Origin: Streptomyces ambofaciens ATCC 23877
Lineage (GTDB): Bacteria > Actinomycetota > Actinomycetes > Streptomycetales > Streptomycetaceae
Length of the DNA stretch: 64,000 nucleotides
Assembly (NCBI RefSeq): GCF_001267885.1
Contig: NZ_CP012382.1
Coordinates: 1,723,001 to 1,787,000, forward strand
Direction: 5' to 3'
The position numbers and the translations under genes are program-made. Shown one piece after another: positions 52,651-60,429 of the stretch; positions within the stretch are counted from its first letter, which is position 1, and every line of letters starts with the position of its first letter. Below the pieces are notes generated by a model. It was given only the letters and a program-made list of their open reading frames with translations, had not been told where the DNA came from and searched no databases.

Positions 52651-53880
52651 CTACAGGGCGACGCCGAGCAGCGCGTCGACGGCACGGGAGACGACGCCGG
52701 GAGCCCCGATGTCCGTGCCGCCGCTCTCCCGCTGGAGCGCGGCCCAGCGGTCGACGGCGTCCAGCGCGGCCGGGGAGTCCAGGTCCTCGGCGAGAGCCGC
52801 GCGGATCTCCTCGACGAGGGCCTCGGCGGGCGGCCCGTCGGGCCGGGAGACGGCGGCGCGCCAGCGCTCCAGGCGGTCCAGGGCGTCCCTCAGCACCTGG
52901 TCGGTCCACTCCCAGTCGGAGCGGTAGTGGTGGGCGAGCAGCGTCAGCCGTATCGCGGCCGGGTCGACGCCCTCGTGCCGCAGCTTCGACACGAAGACGA
53001 GGTTGCCCTTGGACTTCGACATCTTCTCGCCGTCGAGACCGACCATGCCGGCGTGCACGTACGCCTTGGCCATGGGGAACTCGCCGGTCAGCGCCTGCGC
53101 GTGCGAGGCGCCCATCTCGTGGTGCGGGAAGGCGAGGTCGGAGCCGCCGCCCTGGACGTCGAAGCCCATGCCGAGGTGGTCGAGGGCGATGGCCACGCAC
53201 TCGATGTGCCAGCCGGGGCGTCCGCGGCCGAGCGATCCGCCGTCCCAGCTGGGCTCGCCCTCGCGGGCGGCCATCCACAGCATCGGGTCGAGCGGGTTCT
53301 TCTTGCCCGGCCGGTCCGGGTCGCCGCCGCGTTCGGCGGAGAGCAGCCGCATGGCGGCCGCGTCGAGGTGGGAGACGCCGCCGAAGTGGGGATCCGCCTC
53401 GACGGAGAAGTAGGTGTCGCCCTCGAGCTCGTAGGCGGCGCCGATGTCCCGCAGCCGCTCGACGAGCGGGACGATCCCGGGTATGGCCTCGACTGCGCCT
53501 ATGTAGTGCCGCGGCGGGAGCATCCGCAGCGCCGTCATGTCCTCGCGGAAGAGGGCGGTCTCCTTCTCGGCGAGGGCGGTCCAGTCGACGCCGTCCCGCA
53601 CGGCACGCTCCAGGAGCGGGTCGTCGACGTCGGTGACGTTCTGGACGTAGTGAACCTGCCGCTTGTTGTCGAGCCACACGCGCTGCACGAGGTCGAACGC
53701 GTTGTAGGTCGCCGCGTGCCCCATGTGGGTGGCGTCGTACGGCGTGATGCCGCAGACGTAGATGCGGGCGACGGGACCGGGGTCGAGGGTGACCAGGCCT
53801 CCGGTCGCGGTGTCGTGGATCCTCAGGTCGCGACCCTGACCAGGCAGGGCGGGGACCTCGGAAGCGGGCCAGGCATGCAT
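52651..53880 (-). CDS. mshC: Cysteinyl-GlcN-inositol ligase MshC (mycothiol biosynthesis)
   Basis: A 409-residue class I aminoacyl-tRNA-synthetase-like enzyme that joins cysteine to GlcN-Ins. Cys43 in [11 protein letters not shown] is a zinc ligand, with [11 protein letters not shown] supplying another; the HIGH-like motif is [10 protein letters not shown] and the KMSKS motif is EKMSKSKGN. It is shorter than true CysS and lacks its tRNA-binding C-terminus. It is the last gene of the phosphatase-DUF3090-kinase-like operon. Confidence 0.96.
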   Translation of the reverse strand: MHAWPASEVPALPGQGRDLRIHDTATGGLVTLDPGPVARIYVCGITPYDATHMGHAATYNAFDLVQRVWLDNKRQVHYVQNVTDVDDPLLERAVRDGVDWTALAEKETALFREDMTALRMLPPRHYIGAVEAIPGIVPLVERLRDIGAAYELEGDTYFSVEADPHFGGVSHLDAAAMRLLSAERGGDPDRPGKKNPLDPMLWMAAREGEPSWDGGSLGRGRPGWHIECVAIALDHLGMGFDVQGGGSDLAFPHHEMGASHAQALTGEFPMAKAYVHAGMVGLDGEKMSKSKGNLVFVSKLRHEGVDPAAIRLTLLAHHYRSDWEWTDQVLRDALDRLERWRAAVSRPDGPPAEALVEEIRAALAEDLDSPAALDAVDRWAALQRESGGTDIGAPGVVSRAVDALLGVAL

Positions 53881-53988
53881 GTCATGAGCCTAACCGGACT
53901 GATGTTCCGTGCACGAACCGGACCGGGCCGGACGGCCGGTAAGGCGCTCTTGCGCGATACGCGCCGACGTGCAGGCCCGGTGGGGCGA

Positions 53989-54819
53989 CTAGACCGGCGG
54001 CCAGGGGATGGCCGGCCACTCCCCGCTCGGCTCGGGGTGCCGCCCGGAGGCCAGCAGGGCGTCGACCCGCGCGCGCGTGGCGTCGAGTTCGGCGGGGGTG
54101 ATCAGCGTGCCGAGCCGGCCGCCCAGGCCGTCGCCGTCCTTCAGCGCCTCACCGAGGGCGTCCAGGACCGTCACGGCCTCCGCGGTCAGCGGGTCGCCCG
54201 CCCAGCCCCACAGGAGGGTGCGCAGCTTGTTCTCGGCGTGGAAGGTGACCCCGTGGTCGATGCCGTACAGCCGCTCGCCGGCCGCGGGCAGCAGGTGGCC
54301 GCCCTTGCGGTCGGCGTTGTTGAGTACGGCGTCCAGGACGGCGAGCCGGCGCAGCCGCTCGTCGTCGGCGTGCACCAGCAGCGCGGTACGGCCCTCGCCG
54401 ACCTCGGCGAAGGCGACGGCCTTCCAGCCGGGGCCGGGCTCCTCGGTGTCCACCAGGGCGAGCAGTTCCGTCTCCGGCACCGCCTCGATCCACAGCTGGA
54501 CCATGCCCTCGCCGTACGGCCCGTCGCGCAGCACGGTGGGCGGTACGAGGCCCCAGCCGGTCGCCTCGGCGACCTCGTAGGCGGCGACCTCGCGCTGGGC
54601 GAGGGTGCCGTCGGGGAAGTCCCACAGGGGCCGCTCGCCGGCGACCGGCTTGTAGATGCAGGCCGCCTCGCGTCCCTCGTGCGTCACCGTGCAGTACAGG
54701 GCCGCGTTGGAGGCGTCACGGATGCGTCCGCGCACGGTCAGCTCGCCCCGGGCGAGCAGCTCGGCGGCCGCGGCGTCGGGGGTCACGCTCCGCGGCGGTA
54801 TCCGTTCTGGCGCGGACAT
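53989..54819 (-). CDS. SCO1664-family protein with PI3K/PI4K-like kinase features
   Basis: 276 residues. Kinase-like landmarks in order: CIYKPVAGERPLWDF (Lys57), REVAAYEVAEATG (Glu77), a catalytic-loop-like DAVLNNADRKGGHLL (Asp163, Asn168) and a DFG-like IDHG (Asp188). This order suggests an atypical kinase of the phosphatidylinositol or HipA kind. I know of no characterised substrate. Its ATG at 54819 lies 37 bp inside the DUF3090 gene, so the two are translationally coupled. mshC follows 108 bp later. Confidence 0.82.
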   Translation of the reverse strand: MSAPERIPPRSVTPDAAAAELLARGELTVRGRIRDASNAALYCTVTHEGREAACIYKPVAGERPLWDFPDGTLAQREVAAYEVAEATGWGLVPPTVLRDGPYGEGMVQLWIEAVPETELLALVDTEEPGPGWKAVAFAEVGEGRTALLVHADDERLRRLAVLDAVLNNADRKGGHLLPAAGERLYGIDHGVTFHAENKLRTLLWGWAGDPLTAEAVTVLDALGEALKDGDGLGGRLGTLITPAELDATRARVDALLASGRHPEPSGEWPAIPWPPV

Positions 54820-55373
54820 ACGTGTCCTTCCGGGTCGAGCGGGAGGCTGCACAGCGGGCACGGCGGCCGCCCGGCGTTGACGACGTCGAGGGCGCGCTTG
54901 GCGAAGGCCCTGGCCTGCGCGCCGGTGAGGCGGACCCGGAGCATCGGCGGGCCGTTCTCCTCGTCCTGGAGGAGCCGTTCCTCGGCCTCCGCCAGGTCCT
55001 CCTCGGACTCGGCGTCCAGCTCCACCAGGGCCTGGGCCTCGACGATCATGCGCTGGTCCTCGCCGTCCCAGGCGAGCGCCATGGTGCCGACCCGGAACTC
55101 CTCCTCCACGGGGGTGTCCAGCGGGGCGGTGTCGGCGGGTTCCGTGGGCGCCACGGCGGGGACGGCGGTGCTGCCGCCGCTGCGCCGCACGACCTCGTCG
55201 AGGAGTTCGTCCATGCGCTCGGCGAGAGCGGCGACCTGGGTCTTCTCCAGGGCCACGCTGGTCACCCGGGAACCCGCGGTGGCCTGGAGGAAGAACGTAC
55301 GGCGCCCGGGCAGCCCGACCGTGCCGGCCACGAAACGTTCCGGTTGGTCGTAGAGGAACACCTGACGGGACAC
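54783..55373 (-). CDS. DUF3090 protein
   Basis: 196 residues. The first half (FLYDQPERFVAGTVGLPGRR, FFLQATAGSRVTSVALEK) is a beta-rich domain; the C-terminus has PPCPLCSLPLDPEGHVCPR with three Cys and a His, a zinc-site-like end. Actinobacteria-specific, function unknown. The GTG at 55373 has GGAGACAGGA upstream. It overlaps the kinase-like gene by 37 bp and follows the phosphatase gene by 84 bp. Confidence 0.9.
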   Translation of the reverse strand: MSRQVFLYDQPERFVAGTVGLPGRRTFFLQATAGSRVTSVALEKTQVAALAERMDELLDEVVRRSGGSTAVPAVAPTEPADTAPLDTPVEEEFRVGTMALAWDGEDQRMIVEAQALVELDAESEEDLAEAEERLLQDEENGPPMLRVRLTGAQARAFAKRALDVVNAGRPPCPLCSLPLDPEGHVCPRQNGYRRGA

Positions 55374-55457
55374 GTCCTGTCTCCATGAGAAGTCGTAAGA
55401 AGCGGAATGACCGAGCCGGTCACTGCTGCGATCGCCTCACCCTACTGCGGCCGACGA

Positions 55458-56144
55458 TCACGGTGCGCCCGCACCACCACCGACGGTGGCCTCGTCGCCC
55501 GGCGGCTCCTGCCGCGGGGCCAGGGAGGCGAAGTCCCCGGTGTCGCCCAGGCGCACCAGGAACGGGCGCAGCCGGGTGTAGCGGATCGCGGTGACGGAGC
55601 AGGGCTCGACGGAGATCCGCTGGAAGAGGTCGAGGTGCAGGCCGAGTGCCTCCGCGACGAGGGACTTGATGATGTCGCCGTGGGAGCACATGAGGTACAC
55701 GGCGTCGGCGCCGTGGTCGCGCTCCACGCGCGCGTTCCACTCGCGCACCGCCTCGGCGGCGCGGGTCTGCATCGCGCGCATGGACTCTCCGCCGGGGAAC
55801 GCGGCGGCGGACGGGTGCGCCTGCACCACCTCCATCAGCGGCTCGTCCTTGAGTTCGGCGAGCTTCCGGCCGGACCAGTCGCCGTAGTGGCACTCCCCGA
55901 TCCGTTCGTCGGTGTGCGCCCGCAGTCCGGGCCGGGCGTCGAGCAGGGGCCGGATCGTCTCCTGGCAGCGCTGCAGCGGGCTGGCGACGATCTCGGAGAG
56001 GGGCAGGCCGGCGAGGCGACCGGGCAGTGCGGCGGCCTGAGCGGCGCCGCGTTCGTCGAGGGCGACTCCGGGCGTCCAGCCGGCGAGGAGCCCCTCGGTG
56101 TTGGCGGTGGAACGTCCGTGCCTAACCAGGATCAGCGTGGGCAT
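55458..56144 (-). CDS. Histidine phosphatase (MSMEG_4193 type)
   Basis: 228 residues. The catalytic His9 is in LILVRHGRST, and LMCSHGDIIKSLV supplies the second His. RIGECHYGDWSGRKLAEL fits the phosphoglycerate-mutase-like subfamily. The substrate is unknown. It is the first gene of the four-gene operon ending with mshC. The ATG at 56144 (MPTLILVRHGRST) was chosen because the upstream part has no coding character. It is divergent from corA by 52 bp. Confidence 0.92.
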   Translation of the reverse strand: MPTLILVRHGRSTANTEGLLAGWTPGVALDERGAAQAAALPGRLAGLPLSEIVASPLQRCQETIRPLLDARPGLRAHTDERIGECHYGDWSGRKLAELKDEPLMEVVQAHPSAAAFPGGESMRAMQTRAAEAVREWNARVERDHGADAVYLMCSHGDIIKSLVAEALGLHLDLFQRISVEPCSVTAIRYTRLRPFLVRLGDTGDFASLAPRQEPPGDEATVGGGAGAP

Positions 56145-56196
56145 GCGGCCAGGGTAGGCGTACGGCGCGGTACGAGGGCGCCGGGGCGAAGGGAGA

Positions 56197-57201
56197 ATGC
56201 GTTCGGTGATCGTCGACTGTGCCATCTACCGGGACGGGCACCGCGCGGACGGGCCCGAGGACTTCTCCGACGCGGTCGGCGAGGCGCGCTCCGCGGGCGG
56301 CTTCGTCTGGATCGGGCTGCACGAGCCGACGGAGGAGGAGTTCGACCTGGTCACGCAGGAGTTCGGACTGCATCCGCTGGCGGTGGAGGACGCCCTGAAG
56401 GCGCACCAGCGGCCCAAGCTGGAGGTGTACGAGGACTCGCTCTTCGCGGTCCTCAAGCCGGTGGTCTACGACGCGGAGAGCGACGCCGTGTCCACCGGTG
56501 AGCTCATGCTCTTCATGGGCGACGCCTTCGTGGTCGTCGTCCGGCACGGCGAGGGAGCCCCGCTGAAGGCCGTACGGCAGCGTCTGGAGCAGGAGCCGAA
56601 ACTGCTCGGGAAGGGCCCCACCGCGGTGCTGTACGCGATAGCCGACGCCACCGTCGACCACTACCTGGACGTGGCCGTCGAGCTGCAGAACGACCTGGAG
56701 GAGCTGGAGGCCGAGGTCTTCTCACCGGACGGCGGCGGCTCGCGCCACACCGCGTCCCGGATCTACAACTTCAAGCGGCAGATCCTGGAGTTCCGGCGGG
56801 CGACCGGTCCGCTGGCGCCGCCGCTGGCCCGGCTGTCGGGGACGGGGGCGGTCGGCGCGGGGGTGCCGTTCGTGAACGAGAAGGCACGGCCGTTCTTCCG
56901 GGACGTGAGCGACCACCTCACGCGGGTGAACGAGTCCGTGGAGGGCCTTGACCGGCTGGTCTCCGACATCCTGTCGGCGCACCTGGCGCAGACGAGCGTC
57001 CGGCAGAACGACGACATGCGGAAGATCTCCGCGTGGGCGGCCATGGCGGCGGTCCCGACGATGGTCGCGGGGGTGTACGGCATGAACTTCGACCACATGC
57101 CGGAGCTGCGCTGGGAGTGGGGTTATCCGGCGGTGATCGTGGTGATGGCCGTGCTGGAGGTGCTGCTCTACCGGACGTTCAAGAGCCGGGGCTGGCTGTA
57201 G
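56197..57201 (+). CDS. corA: CorA-type magnesium/cobalt transporter
   Basis: A 334-residue channel. A large cytoplasmic domain (FVWIGLHEPTEEEFDLV start, then the helical NDLEELEAEVF willow helices) is followed by two membrane helices. The selectivity motif YGMNFDHMPE lies between them; the MPE part is normal. The C-terminus ends in basic residues. It takes up Mg2+ or Co2+. Divergent from the phosphatase-mshC operon. Confidence 0.94.
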   Translation: MRSVIVDCAIYRDGHRADGPEDFSDAVGEARSAGGFVWIGLHEPTEEEFDLVTQEFGLHPLAVEDALKAHQRPKLEVYEDSLFAVLKPVVYDAESDAVSTGELMLFMGDAFVVVVRHGEGAPLKAVRQRLEQEPKLLGKGPTAVLYAIADATVDHYLDVAVELQNDLEELEAEVFSPDGGGSRHTASRIYNFKRQILEFRRATGPLAPPLARLSGTGAVGAGVPFVNEKARPFFRDVSDHLTRVNESVEGLDRLVSDILSAHLAQTSVRQNDDMRKISAWAAMAAVPTMVAGVYGMNFDHMPELRWEWGYPAVIVVMAVLEVLLYRTFKSRGWL

Positions 57202-57223
57202 CGCGGCGGCGGGTCCGGGCCCC

Positions 57224-58012
57224 TCAGGCGACCTCCGGGGCCGCGGTCGCGGGCCCGCCGAGCGCGTCGCGGCGTGCGGGTGTGCGCAGCGTCACCATGC
57301 GGCGCCAGCCGACCAGCCGCTCGTACGCGTACACGGCGTGGATGCCCGCCGCGAGCACCGCGGACCGGGAGCGCGGCCACCCGAGGACGCGGCCCATGCG
57401 GGCCATCACCGCGAGGCTGACGTCCCGGTGGACGCGGATCTCCGCGAGCGCGCACTCGCGCAGCGTCCGCTGGATGTACCGGCCGTGTCCGGCGGCGGCG
57501 TAGCGCAGCAGTTCCTCGTGGGAGTAGGCGAGGTGGTTGTCCTCGTCGGCCGAGATCATCCGGACGGCGCGGCCCAGGTCCGGGTGGTCCCCGAAGTACT
57601 TCAGGAGCATCGCCATCTGCTCGGCCGCGCGCTGCTCGGTGACCCTGCTGTGCGCGAGGTAGGTGATGACGTCCCGCACCGTGAGCGGCCGGTCGGCCTT
57701 GAGCTTGTCGTGGGCGAGGCCGATGCCGTGCCGCTCCAGGAGCATGGTGTAGTCGGTCTCGGGGGGCACCTCGACGGGCTCCAGGCCGCGCTTCTTCAGC
57801 AGGGCGCCGAAGATCCGGCCGTGCTTGTCCTCGTCGGCGCCGTGCCGGGTGATCTTGGGGGCGAGGGCACGCTCGCTTTCGGGCACCAGCTCGGCGATGC
57901 GCGCGTTCTCCCAGCCGCCCTGCGACTCGCCGCTGGCCGCGATCGAGCAGAAGAGACGGAACGACTCGTCGTTGTCGAGGATCTCCTGGAACAGACTCCT
58001 GGCCGAAAGCAT
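57224..58012 (-). CDS. Ferritin-like di-metal protein
   Basis: 262 residues, mostly helical. Two ExxH motifs, EDKH at 61-64 and EDNH at 157-160, and Glu126/Glu131 in VTEQRAAEQ are placed as in ferritin-like di-iron proteins. The last 60 residues are basic and less ordered, with WPRSRSAVLAAGIHAVYAYERL. The exact reaction is unknown. The ATG at 58012 has AGAGGGG upstream. It faces corA tail to tail. Confidence 0.8.
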   Translation of the reverse strand: MLSARSLFQEILDNDESFRLFCSIAASGESQGGWENARIAELVPESERALAPKITRHGADEDKHGRIFGALLKKRGLEPVEVPPETDYTMLLERHGIGLAHDKLKADRPLTVRDVITYLAHSRVTEQRAAEQMAMLLKYFGDHPDLGRAVRMISADEDNHLAYSHEELLRYAAAGHGRYIQRTLRECALAEIRVHRDVSLAVMARMGRVLGWPRSRSAVLAAGIHAVYAYERLVGWRRMVTLRTPARRDALGGPATAAPEVA

Positions 58013-58151
58013 CGGTGGCCCCTCTCCTGCCGCTGCCGCGGTTCCGCGGACTCCGCAGAGCACGAGTCAAGTGCGGGTGGCGGGGCGCGGCAACAGCTGC
58101 GGCGGACGACTGCGCCGAACGAGGGACGGCCGGGGGCGGGAGAAGGCGTAA

Positions 58152-58165
58152 CCACACGCGTGTGG
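58152..58165. promoter_or_regulatory. Perfect palindrome CCACACGCGTGTGG
   Basis: A 14-bp perfect palindrome upstream of the ferritin-like gene (minus) and downstream of the LLM gene. It could be an operator; no regulator is known. Confidence 0.3.
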
Positions 58166-58182
58166 GCGCGTTGATCCTCGTG

Positions 58183-58225
58183 ACGGCCGTGGCGGGGAAG
58201 ACCCCCGAGCCCCCACCACGGCCGC
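58183..58225 (-). terminator. Imperfect hairpin after the LLM oxidoreductase gene
   Basis: ACGGCCGTGGCGGGG and CCCCACCACGGCCGC pair over about 13 bp with one mismatch. It lies some 50 bp past the stop codon of the LLM gene. Confidence 0.45.
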
Positions 58226-58275
58226 GGAAATCCACAGCGGGCCCCGGGGCCCCTCCGGTGGACCCGGATCGCGGG

Positions 58276-59331
58276 CTAGGCCAGCCCGGCGCGCTCCAGG
58301 GCCTCCGTACCGGCGCGGAGCGAGGCGATCCGCTCGTCCAGGGTGAAGCCCGCGGGCGCCAGGGTCAGCGTGGTGACACCGGCGGCGGCGTAGGCCTTCA
58401 TCCGGTCCGCGATGCGGTCCACGGAGCCGAGCAGCGTCGTCTGGTCGATCAGGTCGTGCGGTACGGCCGCGGCGGCCCCCTGCTTGTCGCCGGACAGGTA
58501 CTTGTCCTGGATCTCGGCGGCCTCCCGCTCGTAGCCCATGCGCTGGGCGAGCTGGTTGTAGAAGTTCTGCTTGCGGCTGCCCATGCCGCCGACGTAGAGC
58601 GCGGTGTACGGACGGAAGGTGTCGGCGAGGGCGGTGACGTCCTTGTCGTCGCCGAGGGCGAGCGGCACGGTCGGGCAGACGTCGAACCCGTCGAGGGTCT
58701 TCCCGGCCTTCTCGCGTCCGGCGCGCAGGTGCCGGATCGCGGTGTCCTCCAGGTGGTCGGCGGACGGGAAGATCAACAGGGCGCCGTCGGCGATCTCGCC
58801 GGTCTGCTCCAGGTTCTTCGGGCCGATCGCCGCGATGTACAGCGGGATGTGCTCGCGCTGCGGGTGCACGGTCAGCTTGATCGGCTTGCCGGGGCCGCCC
58901 GGCAGCGGCAGCGTCCAGTGCTGCCCCTCGTACGACAGGCGCTCGCGGGTCATGGCCTTGCGCACGATCTCCACGTACTCGCGGGTGCGGGCGAGCGGCT
59001 TGTCGAACGTGACGCCGTACCAGCCCTCGGAGACCTGGGGGCCGGAGACACCGAGGCCGAGGCGGAACCGGCCCTGGGAGAGGGAGTCCAGGGTGGCGGC
59101 CGTCATCGCGGTCATCGCGGGCTGGCGGGCCGGGATCTGGAAGATGGCCGAGCCCACGTCGATGCGCTCGGTCTGGGCGGCGACCCAGGTGAGCACGGTG
59201 GCCGCGTCGGAGCCGTAGGCCTCGGCGGCCCAGCAGACGCCGTAGCCGAGCCGGTCGGCCTCCTGGGCGACGGCCAGGTTGTCCGCGTCCATTCCGGCAC
59301 CCCAGTAGCCGAGGTTGATCCCGAGCTGCAT
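58276..59331 (-). CDS. LLM-class F420-dependent oxidoreductase
   Basis: A 351-residue luciferase-like TIM barrel. MQLGINLGYWGAGMDADNL opens the barrel; SAIFQIPARQPAMTAMTAATLDSLSQGR and RLGLGVSGPQVSEGWYG are typical of the F420-dependent subgroup. PLYIAAIGPKNLEQTGEIADG follows. It reduces or oxidises an unknown substrate using F420. A TetR-like palindrome precedes it. Probably a single-gene unit. Confidence 0.92.
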   Translation of the reverse strand: MQLGINLGYWGAGMDADNLAVAQEADRLGYGVCWAAEAYGSDAATVLTWVAAQTERIDVGSAIFQIPARQPAMTAMTAATLDSLSQGRFRLGLGVSGPQVSEGWYGVTFDKPLARTREYVEIVRKAMTRERLSYEGQHWTLPLPGGPGKPIKLTVHPQREHIPLYIAAIGPKNLEQTGEIADGALLIFPSADHLEDTAIRHLRAGREKAGKTLDGFDVCPTVPLALGDDKDVTALADTFRPYTALYVGGMGSRKQNFYNQLAQRMGYEREAAEIQDKYLSGDKQGAAAAVPHDLIDQTTLLGSVDRIADRMKAYAAAGVTTLTLAPAGFTLDERIASLRAGTEALERAGLA

Positions 59332-59343
59332 GGCCGATTCCCC

Positions 59344-59357
59344 TTACCGATCAGTAA
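59344..59357. promoter_or_regulatory. Palindrome TTACCGATCAGTAA before the LLM gene
   Basis: TTAC and GTAA arms around a GATC core, 13 bp ahead of the start codon. It resembles TetR-type operators. There is no TetR gene nearby. Confidence 0.4.
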
Positions 59358-59442
59358 CGTTGTGTGCGCCCGACCTTAGCGCGGGAATTCGGTTGTCCAC
59401 AGGCCCCCACAGCGCAAGCCGTGGCCAGTAATGTCGCCGTCC

Positions 59443-60429
59443 ATGGAGCAGAGGCATCTCGGCCGCACGGGCCTGCGCGTGTCCCGTATCGGTCTCGGCA
59501 CCCTGACCTGGGGCCGGGACACCGACGAGCATGACACGGCCGACCTCTTGAAGACCTTCTGGGAGGCGGGCGGGACCCTCGTCGACACGGCGGACGTGTA
59601 CGGCGACGGGGAGGCCGAGTACCTGCTCGGCCGGCTGATGGAGGGCCTCGTGCCGCGCCGGGACCTGGTGATCTCGACCAAGGCGGGCAGCGTGCCGGAC
59701 CCCGACCGCCGCTTCGACGGTTCGCGTGCGCACCTGCTCTCCGCGCTGGACGCCTCGCTGGCCCGTCTCGGCACGGACCACGTCGACGTGTGGCATCTGC
59801 ACGCCTTCGATCCGGACACCCCGCTGGAGGAGACGCTGCACGCCCTCGACGTGGCGGTGAGCAGCGGCCGGGCCCGGTACGCGGGGGTCTCGAACTTCTG
59901 CGGCTGGCAGCTGGCCAAGGCGGCGACCTGGCAGCTGGCGGCGCCGGGCGTGCGCAACCGGCTGGCGAGCACGCAGCTGGAGTACTCGCTGCTCCAGCGG
60001 GGCATCGAGCGCGAGGTGTTGCCGGCCGCCCTGGACCTGGGCATCGGCCTGCTGCCCTCCTCTCCGCTGGGCCGCGGGGTTCTCACCGGCAAGTACCGCA
60101 AGGACGCGACGCCTCCGGACTCGCGGGGTGCCTCGGAGCATCTGGCCCCGTTCGTCGCGCCCTACCTCGACGAGGCGGCCGGTCACATCGTGGACGCGGT
60201 GGCGACGGCGGCGGACGGGCTCGCGGTGACGCCGCTCCAGGTGGCACTGGCCTGGGTCCGGGACCGGCCCGGCGTGGTCGCGCCGATCGTCGGCGCGCGC
60301 AACGCGCGGCAGCTCACGGCGGCGTTGTCAGTGGAGACCCTTAGTCTTCCTGACGAGATCTGCCGGGCGCTGGACGACGTGTCGGCGCCGGTGCACCGCT
60401 ATCCCGATCACGACTGGAGCACGCTGTGA
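59443..60429 (+). CDS. Aldo/keto reductase
   Basis: A 328-residue NADPH-dependent (beta/alpha)8-barrel enzyme. GRTGLRVSRIGLGTLTWG opens it, with the catalytic Asp/Tyr in DTADVYGDGEAEYLLG, Lys in ISTKAGS and His in DVWHLHAFD. The cofactor-binding end has PIVGARNARQL. The substrate is unknown. An ATG at 59431 is also possible; neither start has a ribosome site, so a leaderless mRNA with the TAATGT element is conceivable. Its stop overlaps the next gene start by 4 bp. Confidence 0.9.
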   Translation: MEQRHLGRTGLRVSRIGLGTLTWGRDTDEHDTADLLKTFWEAGGTLVDTADVYGDGEAEYLLGRLMEGLVPRRDLVISTKAGSVPDPDRRFDGSRAHLLSALDASLARLGTDHVDVWHLHAFDPDTPLEETLHALDVAVSSGRARYAGVSNFCGWQLAKAATWQLAAPGVRNRLASTQLEYSLLQRGIEREVLPAALDLGIGLLPSSPLGRGVLTGKYRKDATPPDSRGASEHLAPFVAPYLDEAAGHIVDAVATAADGLAVTPLQVALAWVRDRPGVVAPIVGARNARQLTAALSVETLSLPDEICRALDDVSAPVHRYPDHDWSTL

